This document shows positions 26,495 to 34,905 of a stretch of 64,000 nucleotides of DNA, in pieces. The notes under the pieces were generated by a model that ran no database searches, was not told where the DNA came from, and saw nothing but the letters and a program-made list of their open reading frames with translations. The translations under genes and the position numbers were made by a program. Position 1 is the stretch's first letter, and each line of letters starts with the position of its first letter. Location of the stretch: the NCBI RefSeq assembly GCF_003854275.1, contig NZ_QTQP01000026.1:50316-114315 (forward strand). The letters are read 5' to 3'. The stretch is from Burkholderia sp. Bp8963 (GTDB lineage Bacteria > Pseudomonadota > Gammaproteobacteria > Burkholderiales > Burkholderiaceae).

Positions 26495-27916
26495 ATGCGG
26501 CTCAGCCCCCCGACCGATCTCGCGGCGCACTTCGAGCACCAGCGCGCCGCGTTCGCACGTGAACCCGACCCGTCGCTCGCCGTGCGTGTATCGCGGCTCG
26601 ATCGCCTGCTCGCGCTGCTCGACACCCACGAAGCCGCGATCGTGCGTGCGATCGACGCCGACTTTGGCGGCCGTTCCGCGTACGAGACGCGGCTCGCCGA
26701 ACTCTTCGTCGTCCGAACCGGCATCCGCCATGCGCGTGCGCACCTGAAGCAATGGATGCGCGCGCGCCGCGTGCCGACCGCGCTGCACTTCCGCCCCGGC
26801 TTCAACCGGCTCGCGCCGCAGCCGCTTGGCGTCGTCGGCGTGATGGCGCCGTGGAACTACCCGTTCCAGCTCGCGATCGGCCCCGCGCTCGCCGCACTCG
26901 CGGCCGGCAACCGCGTGCTGGTCAAGCCGTCCGAGCTGACGCCGCGGCTGTCGGCGCTGCTCGACACGCTCGTCGCCAACGCGTTCGATCCCGCCGAATT
27001 CGCGATCGTCACAGGTGACGTCGATACGGCCCGCGCGTTCGCGCGCCTGCCGTTCGATCACCTGTTCTTCACGGGCTCGACCGCGGTCGGCCGCGATGTC
27101 GCGCAGGCGGCGGCCGCGAACCTGACGCCCGTCACGCTCGAGCTCGGCGGCAAGTCGCCCGCGATCCTCGATCCGTCGTGCGACGTCGCGCAAGCCGTGC
27201 AGCGTATCGCGTTCGGCAAGCTGCTGAACGCGGGCCAGACCTGCATCGCGCCCGACTACCTGCTCGTGCCGGCCGGCAGTGCGGAGACAGTGGCCGCGCA
27301 ACTGTCGGCGGCGGTCGCGCGGCGCTACCCGACGCTCGTCGCGAATCCCGACTACACGGCGATCGTCAGTGCGCGGCATCGCGCGCGGCTCGCGGCGCTG
27401 GTCGACGGCGCGCGCGACGGCGGCGCCCGCGTGATCGAGATCAACCCGGCCGGCGAACGCTTCGACGCGGCGTCGCGCAAGTTCCCGCCGACCGTCGTGA
27501 TCGGCGCAACCGACACGATGCGGGTGATGCGCGAGGAGATCTTCGGCCCCGTGCTGCCGATCGTCGAATACGCGCACGTCGACGATGCGATCGCAACCGT
27601 CAATCGCCAGCCGCGCCCGCTCGCGCTGTACTGGTTCGGCCGCGACGCCGCGCGCCGCGATCGCGTGCTGCGCGAGACGGTGTCCGGCGGCGTCACCGTG
27701 AACGACTGCCTGTGGCATCTCGCGCAGGAGCATCAGCCGTTCGGCGGCGTCGGCCCGAGCGGGATCGGCGCCTATCACGGCAAATGGGGCTTCGACACGT
27801 TCAGCCACCTGAAGCCCGTGTTTCATCAGGCGCGCTGGAACGGCACCGCGCTGTTCCATCCGCCGTACGGCAAGACTTTCGACCTGCTGCTGCGCGTGCT
27901 GTCGCGCATCGCGTGA
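26495..27916 (+). CDS. Coniferyl-aldehyde-type aldehyde dehydrogenase
   Basis: 473 residues. Motifs: VMAPWNYPFQLAIGPALAAL (near 118), the catalytic base in LELGGKSPAILD (near 215) and the nucleophile in NAGQTCIAPDY (near 249). The C-terminal KWGFDTFSHLKPVFHQ is characteristic of the CalB branch, NAD-dependent coniferyl/medium-chain aldehyde dehydrogenases. The actual substrate is probably the aldehyde produced by the neighbouring enzymes rather than coniferyl aldehyde (inference from operon). ATG 26495 has CCGGAGGAG 6 nt upstream. First gene of a three-gene operon with 26 bp to the next. Confidence 0.9.
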   Translation: MRLSPPTDLAAHFEHQRAAFAREPDPSLAVRVSRLDRLLALLDTHEAAIVRAIDADFGGRSAYETRLAELFVVRTGIRHARAHLKQWMRARRVPTALHFRPGFNRLAPQPLGVVGVMAPWNYPFQLAIGPALAALAAGNRVLVKPSELTPRLSALLDTLVANAFDPAEFAIVTGDVDTARAFARLPFDHLFFTGSTAVGRDVAQAAAANLTPVTLELGGKSPAILDPSCDVAQAVQRIAFGKLLNAGQTCIAPDYLLVPAGSAETVAAQLSAAVARRYPTLVANPDYTAIVSARHRARLAALVDGARDGGARVIEINPAGERFDAASRKFPPTVVIGATDTMRVMREEIFGPVLPIVEYAHVDDAIATVNRQPRPLALYWFGRDAARRDRVLRETVSGGVTVNDCLWHLAQEHQPFGGVGPSGIGAYHGKWGFDTFSHLKPVFHQARWNGTALFHPPYGKTFDLLLRVLSRIA

Positions 27917-27942
27917 TCCACCGATTCTCCGGGAATGACTTC

Positions 27943-29628
27943 ATGAACAAGGTATTCGACTACATCGTCGTCGGCGGCGGTTCGGGCGGCTGCGTCGTCG
28001 CGGGACGCCTGTCCGAGGATCCGCACACGACCGTTTGCGTGCTCGAGGCCGGCAACCGCGGCGACGGCATGGTCGTCAACGTGCCGACCGGCGCCGTCGC
28101 GATGCTGCCGACCCGCGTGAACAACTGGGCGTTCGAGACCGAGCCGCAAGCGGGGCTCGCCGGACGCCGCGGCTACCAGCCGCGCGGCAAGGCGCTCGGC
28201 GGCTCGTCCGCGATCAATGCGATGGTCTACATCCGCGGCCACCGCAGCGACTACGACCACTGGGCCGCGCTCGGCAACGAAGGCTGGTCCTACGACGACG
28301 TGCTGCCGTACTTCCGGCTCAGCGAGCACAACGAACGATTCGACGATGCATGGCATGGCCGCGACGGCCCGCTGTGGGTCAGCGACCTGCGCACCGGCAA
28401 CCCGTTTCACGCACGCTACCGCGAAGCGGCCCGCCAGGCCGGCCTGCCGCTGACCGACGATTTCAACGGCGCGCAGCAGGAAGGCATCGGCATCTACCAG
28501 GTCACGCAGAAGCACGGCGAACGCTGGAGCGCCGCGCGCGCTTACCTGCTGCCGCACATCGGGCGCCGCGACAATCTGACGGTCGAGACGCACGCGCAGG
28601 TGCTGCGCATCCTGTTCGACGGCACGCACGCGGTCGGCGTCGAGGTGCGGCAGCACGGCGAGGTCCGCACGCTGCGCGCGCGTCGCGAGGTCGTGCTGGC
28701 CGCGGGCGCGTTGCAGACGCCGCAATTGCTGATGCTGTCCGGCGTCGGCCCGGCCGCCGAACTCGGACGTTTCGGCATCCGTACGCTCGTCGACCTGCCC
28801 GGCGTCGGCCGCAACCTGCAGGATCACCCGGACTTCGTCTTCGGCTACCGGACGCGCAGCGTCGACACGATGGGCGTGTCGGCGCGCGGCGGCCTGCGGA
28901 TGCTGCGCGAGCTGCTGCGCTTTCGCGGCGAGCGGCGCGGGATGCTGACGTCGAATTTCGCGGAAGGCGGCGGCTTCCTGAAGACACGCACCGAGCTCGA
29001 CGCGCCGGACGTCCAGCTGCATTTCGTCGTCGCGCTCGTCGACGATCACGCGCGCCGGTTTCATCTCGGCCACGGACTGTCGTGCCACGTGTGCCTGCTG
29101 AGGCCGCGCAGCCGCGGCGCGGTCACGCTGCAAAGCGCCGATCCGCTCGCAGCGCCGCGCATCGATCCGGCGTTCTTCGACGATCCGCGCGATCTCGACG
29201 ACATGGTCGCCGGCTTCAGGCTGACGCGCCGGCTGATGCAGGCGCCCGCGCTCGCGAGCTGGATCACGCGCGACATGTTCACCGCGAACGTGACGACCGA
29301 CGACGAGATCCGCGACGCGCTGCGCCAGCGCACCGACACCGTCTATCACCCCGTCGGCACGTGCCGGATGGGCCACGACGCGCTCGCGGTCGTCGATCCG
29401 CAATTGCGCGTGCGCGGGCTGCAGGGGCTGCGGATCGTCGACGCGTCCGTGATGCCGACGCTGATCGGCGGCAACACCAATGCGCCAACGATCATGATCG
29501 CCGAGAAGGCGGTCGATCTGATGCGCGGCGTCAGCCGTGTGCAGATGCCGTCGCATGACGACACGGAGCGCGAAGCAAGCGCCCCCCATCCCGCGCAACC
29601 GAAGGAGACCCACCATGCGCTCGCCTGA
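27943..29628 (+). CDS. GMC family FAD-dependent alcohol oxidoreductase
   Basis: 561 residues. The FAD-binding VVGGGSGGCVVAGRLSE is at the N-terminus. GMC signature 1 is GKALGGSSAINAMVYIRG (near 85) and signature 2 is GALQTPQLLMLSGVGP (near 255). The catalytic His appears in YHPVGTCRMG (near 470), followed by GGNTNAPTIMIAEKA. The closest forms are choline-dehydrogenase-like alcohol dehydrogenases; with the genes around it, oxidation of a primary or secondary alcohol is expected. The last 14 bp overlap the start of the monooxygenase-esterase gene, so the two are translationally coupled. Confidence 0.9.
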   Translation: MNKVFDYIVVGGGSGGCVVAGRLSEDPHTTVCVLEAGNRGDGMVVNVPTGAVAMLPTRVNNWAFETEPQAGLAGRRGYQPRGKALGGSSAINAMVYIRGHRSDYDHWAALGNEGWSYDDVLPYFRLSEHNERFDDAWHGRDGPLWVSDLRTGNPFHARYREAARQAGLPLTDDFNGAQQEGIGIYQVTQKHGERWSAARAYLLPHIGRRDNLTVETHAQVLRILFDGTHAVGVEVRQHGEVRTLRARREVVLAAGALQTPQLLMLSGVGPAAELGRFGIRTLVDLPGVGRNLQDHPDFVFGYRTRSVDTMGVSARGGLRMLRELLRFRGERRGMLTSNFAEGGGFLKTRTELDAPDVQLHFVVALVDDHARRFHLGHGLSCHVCLLRPRSRGAVTLQSADPLAAPRIDPAFFDDPRDLDDMVAGFRLTRRLMQAPALASWITRDMFTANVTTDDEIRDALRQRTDTVYHPVGTCRMGHDALAVVDPQLRVRGLQGLRIVDASVMPTLIGGNTNAPTIMIAEKAVDLMRGVSRVQMPSHDDTEREASAPHPAQPKETHHALA

Positions 29629-32065
29629 TTCCACCGTTCCCGACGACGCCACCCCGCCGCTCTCGGCGATCGTCATCGGTGCGGGCTTCGCCGGCATCGG
29701 CATGGCGGTCGCGCTGCAGCGCGCCGGCGTGCACGACTTCGTGATCCTCGAACGCGCGCACGACGTTGGCGGCGTGTGGCGCGACAACAGCTATCCGGGC
29801 GCCGCGTGCGATGTGCCGTCGCATCTGTACTCGTTCTCGTTCGAGCCGAACCCCCGCTGGTCGCGCACGTTCGCGCCGCAGCCGGAAATCCATGCGTACC
29901 TGCAGCACTGCGCGCGCAAGTACGGCCTCGCGCGGCACCTGCGCTTCGGCGCGGAAGTCGCGCACGCGCGCTACGACGAGCCGCACGCGCTGTGGCGCGT
30001 GACGCTGGCGGACGGCACGACGCTGAGCGCCGCGCTGCTCGTCAGCGGCACCGGGCAACTGAGCCGTCCCGCGCGGCCGAACCTGCCCGGCATCGACGCC
30101 TTCCGAGGCCATGCGTTCCATTCCGCGCACTGGGACCACGCGTATCCGCTCGCCGGCAAGCGCGTCGCGGTGATCGGCACGGGGGCGTCCGCGATCCAGT
30201 TCGTGCCGGCGATCGCCGATACCGTGAAGACGCTGACGGTGTTCCAGCGCTCGCCCGCATACCTGATGCCGCGCCTGGACCGCACGTACCGGCCGTGGCA
30301 GCAGGCGCTGTTCCGGCGGCTGCCGTGGGCGATGAAGCTGCATCGCGCGGCGATCTACGTCCGCTACGAATCGCGCGCGATCGCGTTCACGCGCTTCAAC
30401 GGGCTGATGAAATTCGCGGTCGGCCGGCCGTTCCGCCAGCTGCTCGCGCGGCAGGTGCCCGACGCGGCGCTGCGCGAGCAGCTCACGCCCGACTACCCGA
30501 TCGGCTGCAAGCGGATCCTGCTGTCGAGCAACTATCTGGCCGCGATGAGCAAGGGCAACGTCGAACTCGTCACGCAACGGATCCGCCGCGTGACCCAAAA
30601 CGGCATCGAGACGGCCGACGGCACGCATCATCCGGTCGACGCGATCATCTATGGCACCGGCTTCGCGGCAACCGAATTCCTGTCGCCGATGCGCATCACG
30701 GGCCGCGGCGGGCTCGACCTGAACGACGCGTGGCGGCGCGGCGCGCAGGCGTATTTCGGGATGACGGTGCCGGGCTTTCCGAATTTCTTCATGCTGTACG
30801 GCCCGAACACCAACCTCGGCCACAACTCGATCGTCTACATGCTCGAGAGCCAGATCGCACACGTGATGCGCTGCATGCGCGCGATGCGGCGCGCCGGCGC
30901 GACCGCGATCGACGTCGACGCACGCCGCTACGGTCGTTTCAACCTGCATGTGCAGCAGCGCCTCGCGGGTTCGGTGTGGAGCGGCTGCAAGAGCTGGTAT
31001 GTGGATGCGTCCGGCCACAACAGCACCAACTGGCCGGGCTTCACGCTGTCGTATCGCTGGCTCACGCGCTTCTCGGGGCTCGCCGCGTACCGCTTCTCGA
31101 CCGTGCTGCCGGGCGCGGCCGGGCACGCGGGCGGGATTGCCGTCGCCGCGCCGGGCGGCGCGCTGGAAGCGCTGAACGCCGGCTTCCTGCGCGGCTTCCT
31201 GCGAATCGGCTTCCGCTCGCTGATCGGGCCGCCGTTCGGCGTCGGGCTCCAGCGTCGCGTGGTCGGGCTACTGTCGCCACTGATGCCCGGCATCGGCGGC
31301 ATGATCCGCTATCGCACGTCGGCGGGCGGCGTGCCTGCGGAAGTCGTCGCGCCGAAACGCGGCGATGCGGGCGGCGCGATCCTGTACCTGCACGGCGGCG
31401 CGTTCTGCGTCGGCGGGCCCGGCACGCACCGCAGCGTGACGACGCGGCTCGCCGACGAATCGGGGATGGCGGTATGGACGCCCGATTACCGGCTCGCGCC
31501 CGAACACCCGTACCCTGCCGCGCTCGACGATGCACTGGCCGCGTACGCCGCGCTGCGCGCGCAGGGTCATGCGCCGGCACGCATCGTCGTCGCCGGCGAT
31601 TCGGCGGGCGGCGCGCTCGCGCTGGCCCTCGCGATCGCGCTGCGCGACCGTGGCGAGCCCGCGCCGGCCGGACTGCTGCTGATCTCGCCCGTCACCGATC
31701 CGGCGCTGCGCGGCGACACGCTGAGCTCGCGCAGCAGCGACGACCCGATGATCCGGCGCGGCTGGCTCGAACAGGGGCTGCGCTGGTATCACGGCGCGGC
31801 TGCGGCCTCGATGCGCGGCCCGCTCGATACCGATCTGCGCGGCCTGCCGCCGATGCTGATCCAGGCCGGCGACCAGGAAGTGCTGCTGTCTGACGCGCAA
31901 CGCCTCGCGGATCACGCGCTCGCATGCGGCGTGCCGTGCCGCCTCGAAGTGCACGCGGCGCGCTGGCACGTGTTCCATCTGCAGTCGTTCTACCTGCGCT
32001 CGGCGCGCGACGCGCTGCGCACGCTCGCGGGCTTCGCGCGGGAACAGGTGGTCGCGGTGCCGTGA
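29615..32065 (+). CDS. Baeyer-Villiger monooxygenase fused to an alpha/beta-hydrolase esterase
   Basis: 816 residues in one uninterrupted frame. The N-terminal part (about 1-495) is a type I flavin monooxygenase: FAD motif GAGFAGIGMAVAL, NADPH motif GTGASAIQF (near 188), and between them FRGHAFHSAHWD (residues about 163-174), which fits the Baeyer-Villiger fingerprint FxGxxxHxxxW(P/D) exactly. A linker leads to a hormone-sensitive-lipase-type esterase (about 570-816) with oxyanion motif LHGGAFCVGG (near 592), nucleophile in GDSAGGALAL (near 662), the acid in QAGDQEVLL and the histidine in RWHVFHLQ. The chain would turn a ketone into an ester and hydrolyse it in the same molecule. Ribosome-binding site GAAGGAGACC. 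Confidence 0.9.
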   Translation: MRSPDSTVPDDATPPLSAIVIGAGFAGIGMAVALQRAGVHDFVILERAHDVGGVWRDNSYPGAACDVPSHLYSFSFEPNPRWSRTFAPQPEIHAYLQHCARKYGLARHLRFGAEVAHARYDEPHALWRVTLADGTTLSAALLVSGTGQLSRPARPNLPGIDAFRGHAFHSAHWDHAYPLAGKRVAVIGTGASAIQFVPAIADTVKTLTVFQRSPAYLMPRLDRTYRPWQQALFRRLPWAMKLHRAAIYVRYESRAIAFTRFNGLMKFAVGRPFRQLLARQVPDAALREQLTPDYPIGCKRILLSSNYLAAMSKGNVELVTQRIRRVTQNGIETADGTHHPVDAIIYGTGFAATEFLSPMRITGRGGLDLNDAWRRGAQAYFGMTVPGFPNFFMLYGPNTNLGHNSIVYMLESQIAHVMRCMRAMRRAGATAIDVDARRYGRFNLHVQQRLAGSVWSGCKSWYVDASGHNSTNWPGFTLSYRWLTRFSGLAAYRFSTVLPGAAGHAGGIAVAAPGGALEALNAGFLRGFLRIGFRSLIGPPFGVGLQRRVVGLLSPLMPGIGGMIRYRTSAGGVPAEVVAPKRGDAGGAILYLHGGAFCVGGPGTHRSVTTRLADESGMAVWTPDYRLAPEHPYPAALDDALAAYAALRAQGHAPARIVVAGDSAGGALALALAIALRDRGEPAPAGLLLISPVTDPALRGDTLSSRSSDDPMIRRGWLEQGLRWYHGAAAASMRGPLDTDLRGLPPMLIQAGDQEVLLSDAQRLADHALACGVPCRLEVHAARWHVFHLQSFYLRSARDALRTLAGFAREQVVAVP

Positions 32066-32100
32066 CGGACGCGCGGTCGGTCACGTTGGCCATTCGGCCA

Positions 32101-32220
32101 ATTCGCGCGCTTTCGCCGAGCGGCAACCCGACACTGAAAACCCTGCTGGCCGTGCTGAAGACGGTCGGCCTGCGGCTGTCCGTCGAGCCGGCGCCGCACG
32201 CGGAAGCCGCGCACGCATAA
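32101..32220 (+). pseudogene. C-terminal remnant of an addiction-module antidote (HigA-like) gene
   Basis: About 39 codons read IRALSPSGNPTLKTLLAVLK followed by TVGLRLSVEPA. This is the C-terminal end of the putative addiction module antidote family (helix-turn-helix proteins ending LYRALSxxGNPxxxT...GL.L.VEPA). There is no start codon with a ribosome-binding site and no N-terminal DNA-binding half. No toxin gene is adjacent. It is therefore a truncated relic rather than a working gene. It fills the 176-bp gap between the fusion gene and the DedA-type gene. Confidence 0.65.
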
Positions 32221-32241
32221 GCCGCGCACGCGCGGCGCCGC

Positions 32242-34263
32242 TCACGGCTCGGCCACCGTCCACACCAGCAGCACGTCGGCCGGCGCCGACGGCGTGCCGG
32301 GCGGCGGCTGCACGACCGTCGCGTCGACCGCGAGCGCGTGCGCGATCTCCGCCGGGCCGTCGATCGTCCGGGTGCGCACGACGGTCATCAGCCGCGCCGG
32401 ATGGTGCAGCGTTTCCCGGTACAGCGCGCCATACCACAGCCCGCGCGTGCCACGCGCGTCCTGCAGCACGTACGGATAGCGCCACAGCCGCAGCACGAGC
32501 CGGCGGTCCGGCTGCTGCGGATCGACGCGCACGAACACGCGCCGCGTTCCCTCGCCTTGCGAATAGCGCGGCAGCACCGGCAGGCTGTCGGCCGGCGTCT
32601 GCGGCAGCAGCCAGCGCAACGCGGTTTGCATCGACCACGGCGTCGCGCGCAACCAGCCGGCCTGCGCGAGATGCCGGTCGAGCGTGTCGGACGTCACGCT
32701 CCACTGCAGCGGCAGGTATTCCTCGCGATCGCCGCTGATCTCGGTGCGCCGCATCGGCACGCGCAGCCAGCCGCCACGCATCCACTGGTCGACGGTCATC
32801 GCAACCACGCGCGCCGCATGCGCATGCTGGTCGCGCTCGGCCTGCCACTGCGCGGGAACCGTCCAGACGCCCGCCGTCGCGAGCACCACGACGACGGCGA
32901 CGAACGCGCCCTTCGGCTGGACCTCGTCACGCACGTGCGCATACGCGTAAGTGCCGGCCAGCACCGCGAACCACGCGAGCCCGAGGCTCCAGCCGCCGAG
33001 CAGCCCCGACAGCCAGGTCTCGCCGAGATAGAGCCGCGCGAAGCCGCCGAGCACGACCCACATCACGATCGCCGTCGCGACACCGCTGCGCCACAGTGCG
33101 GCGCGTCCGCGCGTCAGCACCCAGCCCATGAAACTGCTCGCGAGCATCTCGAACGCGGCATCGCCGCTCGGCAGCGACACGTGTGCGCCGCCGGGCAGCA
33201 AGGTCACGGTCGCCGCGCCGTTCTCTCCCGGGGCGAACGCCGGCACGAGCACGACCGAGACACCGACCGCCGCGAGCCACCACGCGGCCGTCAGCCAGCA
33301 GCGATGGATCAGCAGCCAGACGAGGAACGCGGCCGCGACGATCAGCCCGACGTCGCGGCCGCTCAGCACGGTGACCGCGCTCATCGCCGCATCGACGGGC
33401 GGCGTGCGCAGGTTCTGCAGGAACGTGTACAGCGCGGTGTCGGCCTGCATCAGCGGATCGTTCGCCACGACGTCCTGCACGATGCCGGCGAACAGCCACA
33501 CGCTGCCGACGAACAGCAGCGCGAGCGCGGGCACCGCACCTGGCACGCGTCGACCGCGCGCGGCGAGCCGGCGCAGCGTCGCGCCGAGCCACGGCCAGCG
33601 CCGCGCGCACGCACGCGCTGCGGCCGACCATGCGCGGCGCAGCAGCGGCACGCCGCGCGTCAGCGCGACGCGCACGCCGAACCACACGGCCGCGACCAGC
33701 GCCGCGACGACCAGCAGGATCGCGGCGACCCGCGCGCTGACCGCCGCGGCGAGCGCCGCCGACGCGCCGAACACGATGCCCGGCGCGATGTGAACCGGCG
33801 CCCAGACGAGCGCCGATGCGATATTGACCGGATAGAACGACCGCCGCGGCAGGAAGGCGCAGCCGACGATCACCGGCACGACCGCGCGCACCGGCGCGAG
33901 GAAGCGCGCGAACGCGATGCTCTTCATGCCGTGGCGCAGCACGAACTGCTCGCCGCGCTCGTACGACTGCGCGTACCCGGCGCGGATCCACCAGGTCCGC
34001 ACGTCGCTGCGATAGTGCCGGCCGAGTTCGAAGCTGATCCCGTCGCCGACGATCGCGCCGGCCGCCGCGATGCCGAGCGTCGCCCAGCCGTCGAGCGCGC
34101 CCGCGCCGATCAACGCGCCGGCCGCGAACATCACGGCGCCGGCCGGCACGAGCGTGCCGATCAGCGCGAGCGATTCCGCGCAGGCCGTCGCGAACACGAT
34201 GGCGAGCGCGAGCGCCGGATGGGTGCCGATGACGCCGAGCCACGCATGGATCGTTTCGCTCAT
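32242..34263 (-). CDS. DedA (VTT) - PAP2-like - LssY_C membrane fusion protein
   Basis: 673 residues. Domain 1 (about 1-190) is DedA/VTT: ESLALIGTLVPAG, GDGISFELGRHYR and FARFLAPVRAVVPVIVG. Domain 2 (about 235-440) has the hydrophobic plan of a PAP2 lipid phosphatase, but the catalytic motifs are degenerate: SLPSGDAAFEM in place of PSGH, and FARLYLGETWLSGLLGG in place of SRxYLGxHxxSDxxGG (His to Thr, Asp to Gly). Domain 3 (about 490-673) is an LssY C-terminal region facing the outside (GGWLRVPMRRTEI, QAGWLRATPWS). DedA proteins handle lipid carriers such as undecaprenyl phosphate; the PAP2 part here is unlikely to be a phosphatase. Confidence 0.85.
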   Translation of the reverse strand: MSETIHAWLGVIGTHPALALAIVFATACAESLALIGTLVPAGAVMFAAGALIGAGALDGWATLGIAAAGAIVGDGISFELGRHYRSDVRTWWIRAGYAQSYERGEQFVLRHGMKSIAFARFLAPVRAVVPVIVGCAFLPRRSFYPVNIASALVWAPVHIAPGIVFGASAALAAAVSARVAAILLVVAALVAAVWFGVRVALTRGVPLLRRAWSAAARACARRWPWLGATLRRLAARGRRVPGAVPALALLFVGSVWLFAGIVQDVVANDPLMQADTALYTFLQNLRTPPVDAAMSAVTVLSGRDVGLIVAAAFLVWLLIHRCWLTAAWWLAAVGVSVVLVPAFAPGENGAATVTLLPGGAHVSLPSGDAAFEMLASSFMGWVLTRGRAALWRSGVATAIVMWVVLGGFARLYLGETWLSGLLGGWSLGLAWFAVLAGTYAYAHVRDEVQPKGAFVAVVVVLATAGVWTVPAQWQAERDQHAHAARVVAMTVDQWMRGGWLRVPMRRTEISGDREEYLPLQWSVTSDTLDRHLAQAGWLRATPWSMQTALRWLLPQTPADSLPVLPRYSQGEGTRRVFVRVDPQQPDRRLVLRLWRYPYVLQDARGTRGLWYGALYRETLHHPARLMTVVRTRTIDGPAEIAHALAVDATVVQPPPGTPSAPADVLLVWTVAEP

Positions 34264-34268
34264 CGCGG

Positions 34269-34370
34269 GTCTCGTCGATTGGCGCGCTCGCGGCGTGCCG
34301 GATGCGGCGTCCGGCGCGAGTCTCTTCGATTGGCAGGCTCGCGGCGTGCCGGATACGGCGTCCGGCGCGC
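34269..34370. repeat. Two 51-bp tandem repeats
   Basis: Copies at 34269-34319 and 34320-34370 begin GTCTCGTCGATTGGC and GTCTCTTCGATTGGC and differ at only a few positions. They sit just upstream of the DedA-type gene start (ATG 34263), so they may alter promoter spacing. No gene is present in 34264-34452. Confidence 0.85.
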
Positions 34371-34452
34371 GGGCCGACGCAGCCGGACCTCCGGCGCCGG
34401 GGCGGCGGCCTGGCTGGGCGGCGTTCGCATGCCGTCGTGCGCAGCGCGGCCG

Positions 34453-34905
34453 TCAGCCGCGCTCGTGCTGCCGCGCGTCAGCTTCGAGCGGCGCGTCGAC
34501 GTAGCCAAACGTCGCGATCTCGTGCAAGTAGCGCGCGAGAAACGCGCCGATCGAGCCGGCAGCCTCGTACTGATGCACGTGGCGGAACTCATGGGTCAGC
34601 AACCGGCGGGTGACATGTTCTTCGACGACGAATACCGCGTGGCCGAGCGTGAGGCCGATCGTGCCGGGCGACAGCAGCCCCGTGTCGCGCGCGATCGCGG
34701 CCAGCGACGGCGTATCGGGAAACGGCAGCACCGCGGTGGTCACGATCCGGATCCGCTCCGGCTGTGCGACGCCGACCGCCCGCGCATCGTCGGCCTGGCC
34801 GGGCGTCAGCGGCGCGCCCAGCGCTTGCCCGCGCGCCGCTTGCGCTTCGGCCCACGCGACTGCGGCAGGCAACGCGGCCGGCAGGATTTCGGCGAGATCG
34901 ATCAT
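34453..34905 (-). CDS. Small zincin-like protein with HEFRH motif
   Basis: 150 residues, no signal peptide or membrane segment. The central motif RRLLTHEFRHVHQYEA (near 103-118) is of the HExxH type (His-Glu-Phe-Arg-His), followed by a downstream acidic stretch (FGYVDAPLEADAR) that could give the third ligand, as in small neutral zinc metalloproteases. No family name can be given with confidence. ATG 34905 is the start that gives MIDLAEILPAAL. It lies 189 bp upstream of the DedA-type gene on the same strand with the 51-bp repeats between, so the genes may not be co-transcribed. Confidence 0.7.
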   Translation of the reverse strand: MIDLAEILPAALPAAVAWAEAQAARGQALGAPLTPGQADDARAVGVAQPERIRIVTTAVLPFPDTPSLAAIARDTGLLSPGTIGLTLGHAVFVVEEHVTRRLLTHEFRHVHQYEAAGSIGAFLARYLHEIATFGYVDAPLEADARQHERG

